A stretch of 5,422 nt of DNA. Origin: Spirochaetia bacterium (GTDB lineage: Bacteria; Spirochaetota; Spirochaetia; Treponematales; Breznakiellaceae). Under the pieces are notes generated by a model. That model saw only the letters and a program-made list of their open reading frames with translations. It had not been told where the DNA came from and ran no database searches. The position numbers and the translations under genes were made by a program. Each line of letters begins with the position of its first letter. Within the stretch, counting starts at the first letter, position 1. Location: the NCBI GenBank assembly GCA_026002045.1, contig BOAV01000130.1:1-5422 (forward strand). Reading direction: 5' to 3'. Positions 5,315 through 5,422 of the stretch are shown here, in pieces.

Positions 5315-5422
5315 TCAGTCAGAGCGAGGCAACAGGATGCTCTGAATGGCCTGAGCATTGAGGAGCTTGAAAATGGTTTCGATGTGCTGTTCAAAGCCCA
5401 GGGACAGGATAAACCGGATTCC
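5312..5422 (+). pseudogene. Start-less coding-like fragment running off the right edge
   Basis: After a TAG at 5309-5311 this frame stays open to the window end and includes DALNGLSIEELENGFDVLFK. About 43 % of the 28 codons from 5336 onward begin with G, against about 14 % for the exactly antiparallel minus-strand frame, so the plus strand is more likely to be the coding one. There is no NTG start before the conserved-looking part. The alternate frame just upstream (5299-5328) reads DKRIELSQSE and would join smoothly if one base near 5329 were removed, which suggests a frameshifted or decayed N-terminus. I do not recognise the family. The rest of the gene lies outside the window. Confidence 0.3.

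Noticed and set aside
5315..5317. In-frame TGA on the minus strand as a selenocysteine codon joining the two minus-strand frames
   Set aside because: The upstream part looks non-coding by base composition, no conserved motif surrounds the TGA, and no SECIS-like hairpin directly follows it.
5312..5422. Minus-strand frame ending at the TGA 5317-5315 (starts GIRFILSLGFEQHIE on that strand)
   Set aside because: It is exactly antiparallel, codon for codon, to the plus-strand fragment and only about 14 % of its codons begin with G, against about 43 % for the plus strand. I treat it as the shadow.

Overview
The window looks like a chromosomal segment of a spirochaete, most plausibly a Treponema of roughly 50 % G+C such as the termite-gut species. 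This is an inference from three things: the general codon and base composition, a tripartite ATP-independent periplasmic (TRAP) transporter with a fused QM permease of the kind known in treponemes, and short Shine-Dalgarno-led genes packed on one strand. No rRNA, tRNA, CRISPR array or intact insertion sequence is visible.

Layout. Positions 1-70 probably hold the last codons of an upstream gene (low confidence). Its stop codon lies in an imperfect 35-nt tandem repeat (61-109). A near-consensus sigma-70 type promoter (TTGACA, 17-nt spacer, TACTAT; 181-209) precedes a four-gene plus-strand operon. The genes are a TRAP solute-binding protein (243-1280), a fused DctQ-DctM permease overlapping it by 4 nt (1277-3154), and two tandemly duplicated PlsC/LPLAT-family acyltransferases (3172-4017 and 4055-4873; about 79 % identical by hand alignment). 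Gaps inside the operon are only -4, 17 and 37 nt, and I see no terminator between the genes.

How the genes may work together. The binding protein captures a ligand in the periplasm and the QM permease imports it with a cation gradient. The binding protein lacks the arginine that normally clamps the carboxylate of TRAP ligands. The acyltransferases keep the catalytic NHX4D motif but have a changed motif III (FPEAS instead of FPEGT). I therefore infer a lipid-scavenging unit: import of a hydrophobic or lyso-lipid-like molecule followed by acylation at the inner membrane. This is a hypothesis, supported by co-localisation and by what is known of the T. pallidum TatT/TatP system (a TRAP variant proposed to handle hydrophobic ligands).

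The last 549 nt (4874-5422) contain no intact gene. They hold a possible plus-strand promoter (4924-4952), a strong 31-nt hairpin embedded in CACRAAGGR-type repeats (4958-5017), and a minus-strand rho-independent terminator (5071-5111). They also hold a minus-strand ribbon-helix-helix-like antitoxin tail with no usable start codon (5141-5314), and an apparently coding but start-less plus-strand stretch running off the right edge (5312-5422). The whole segment looks like a decayed accessory or toxin-antitoxin type locus beside a well-kept operon.
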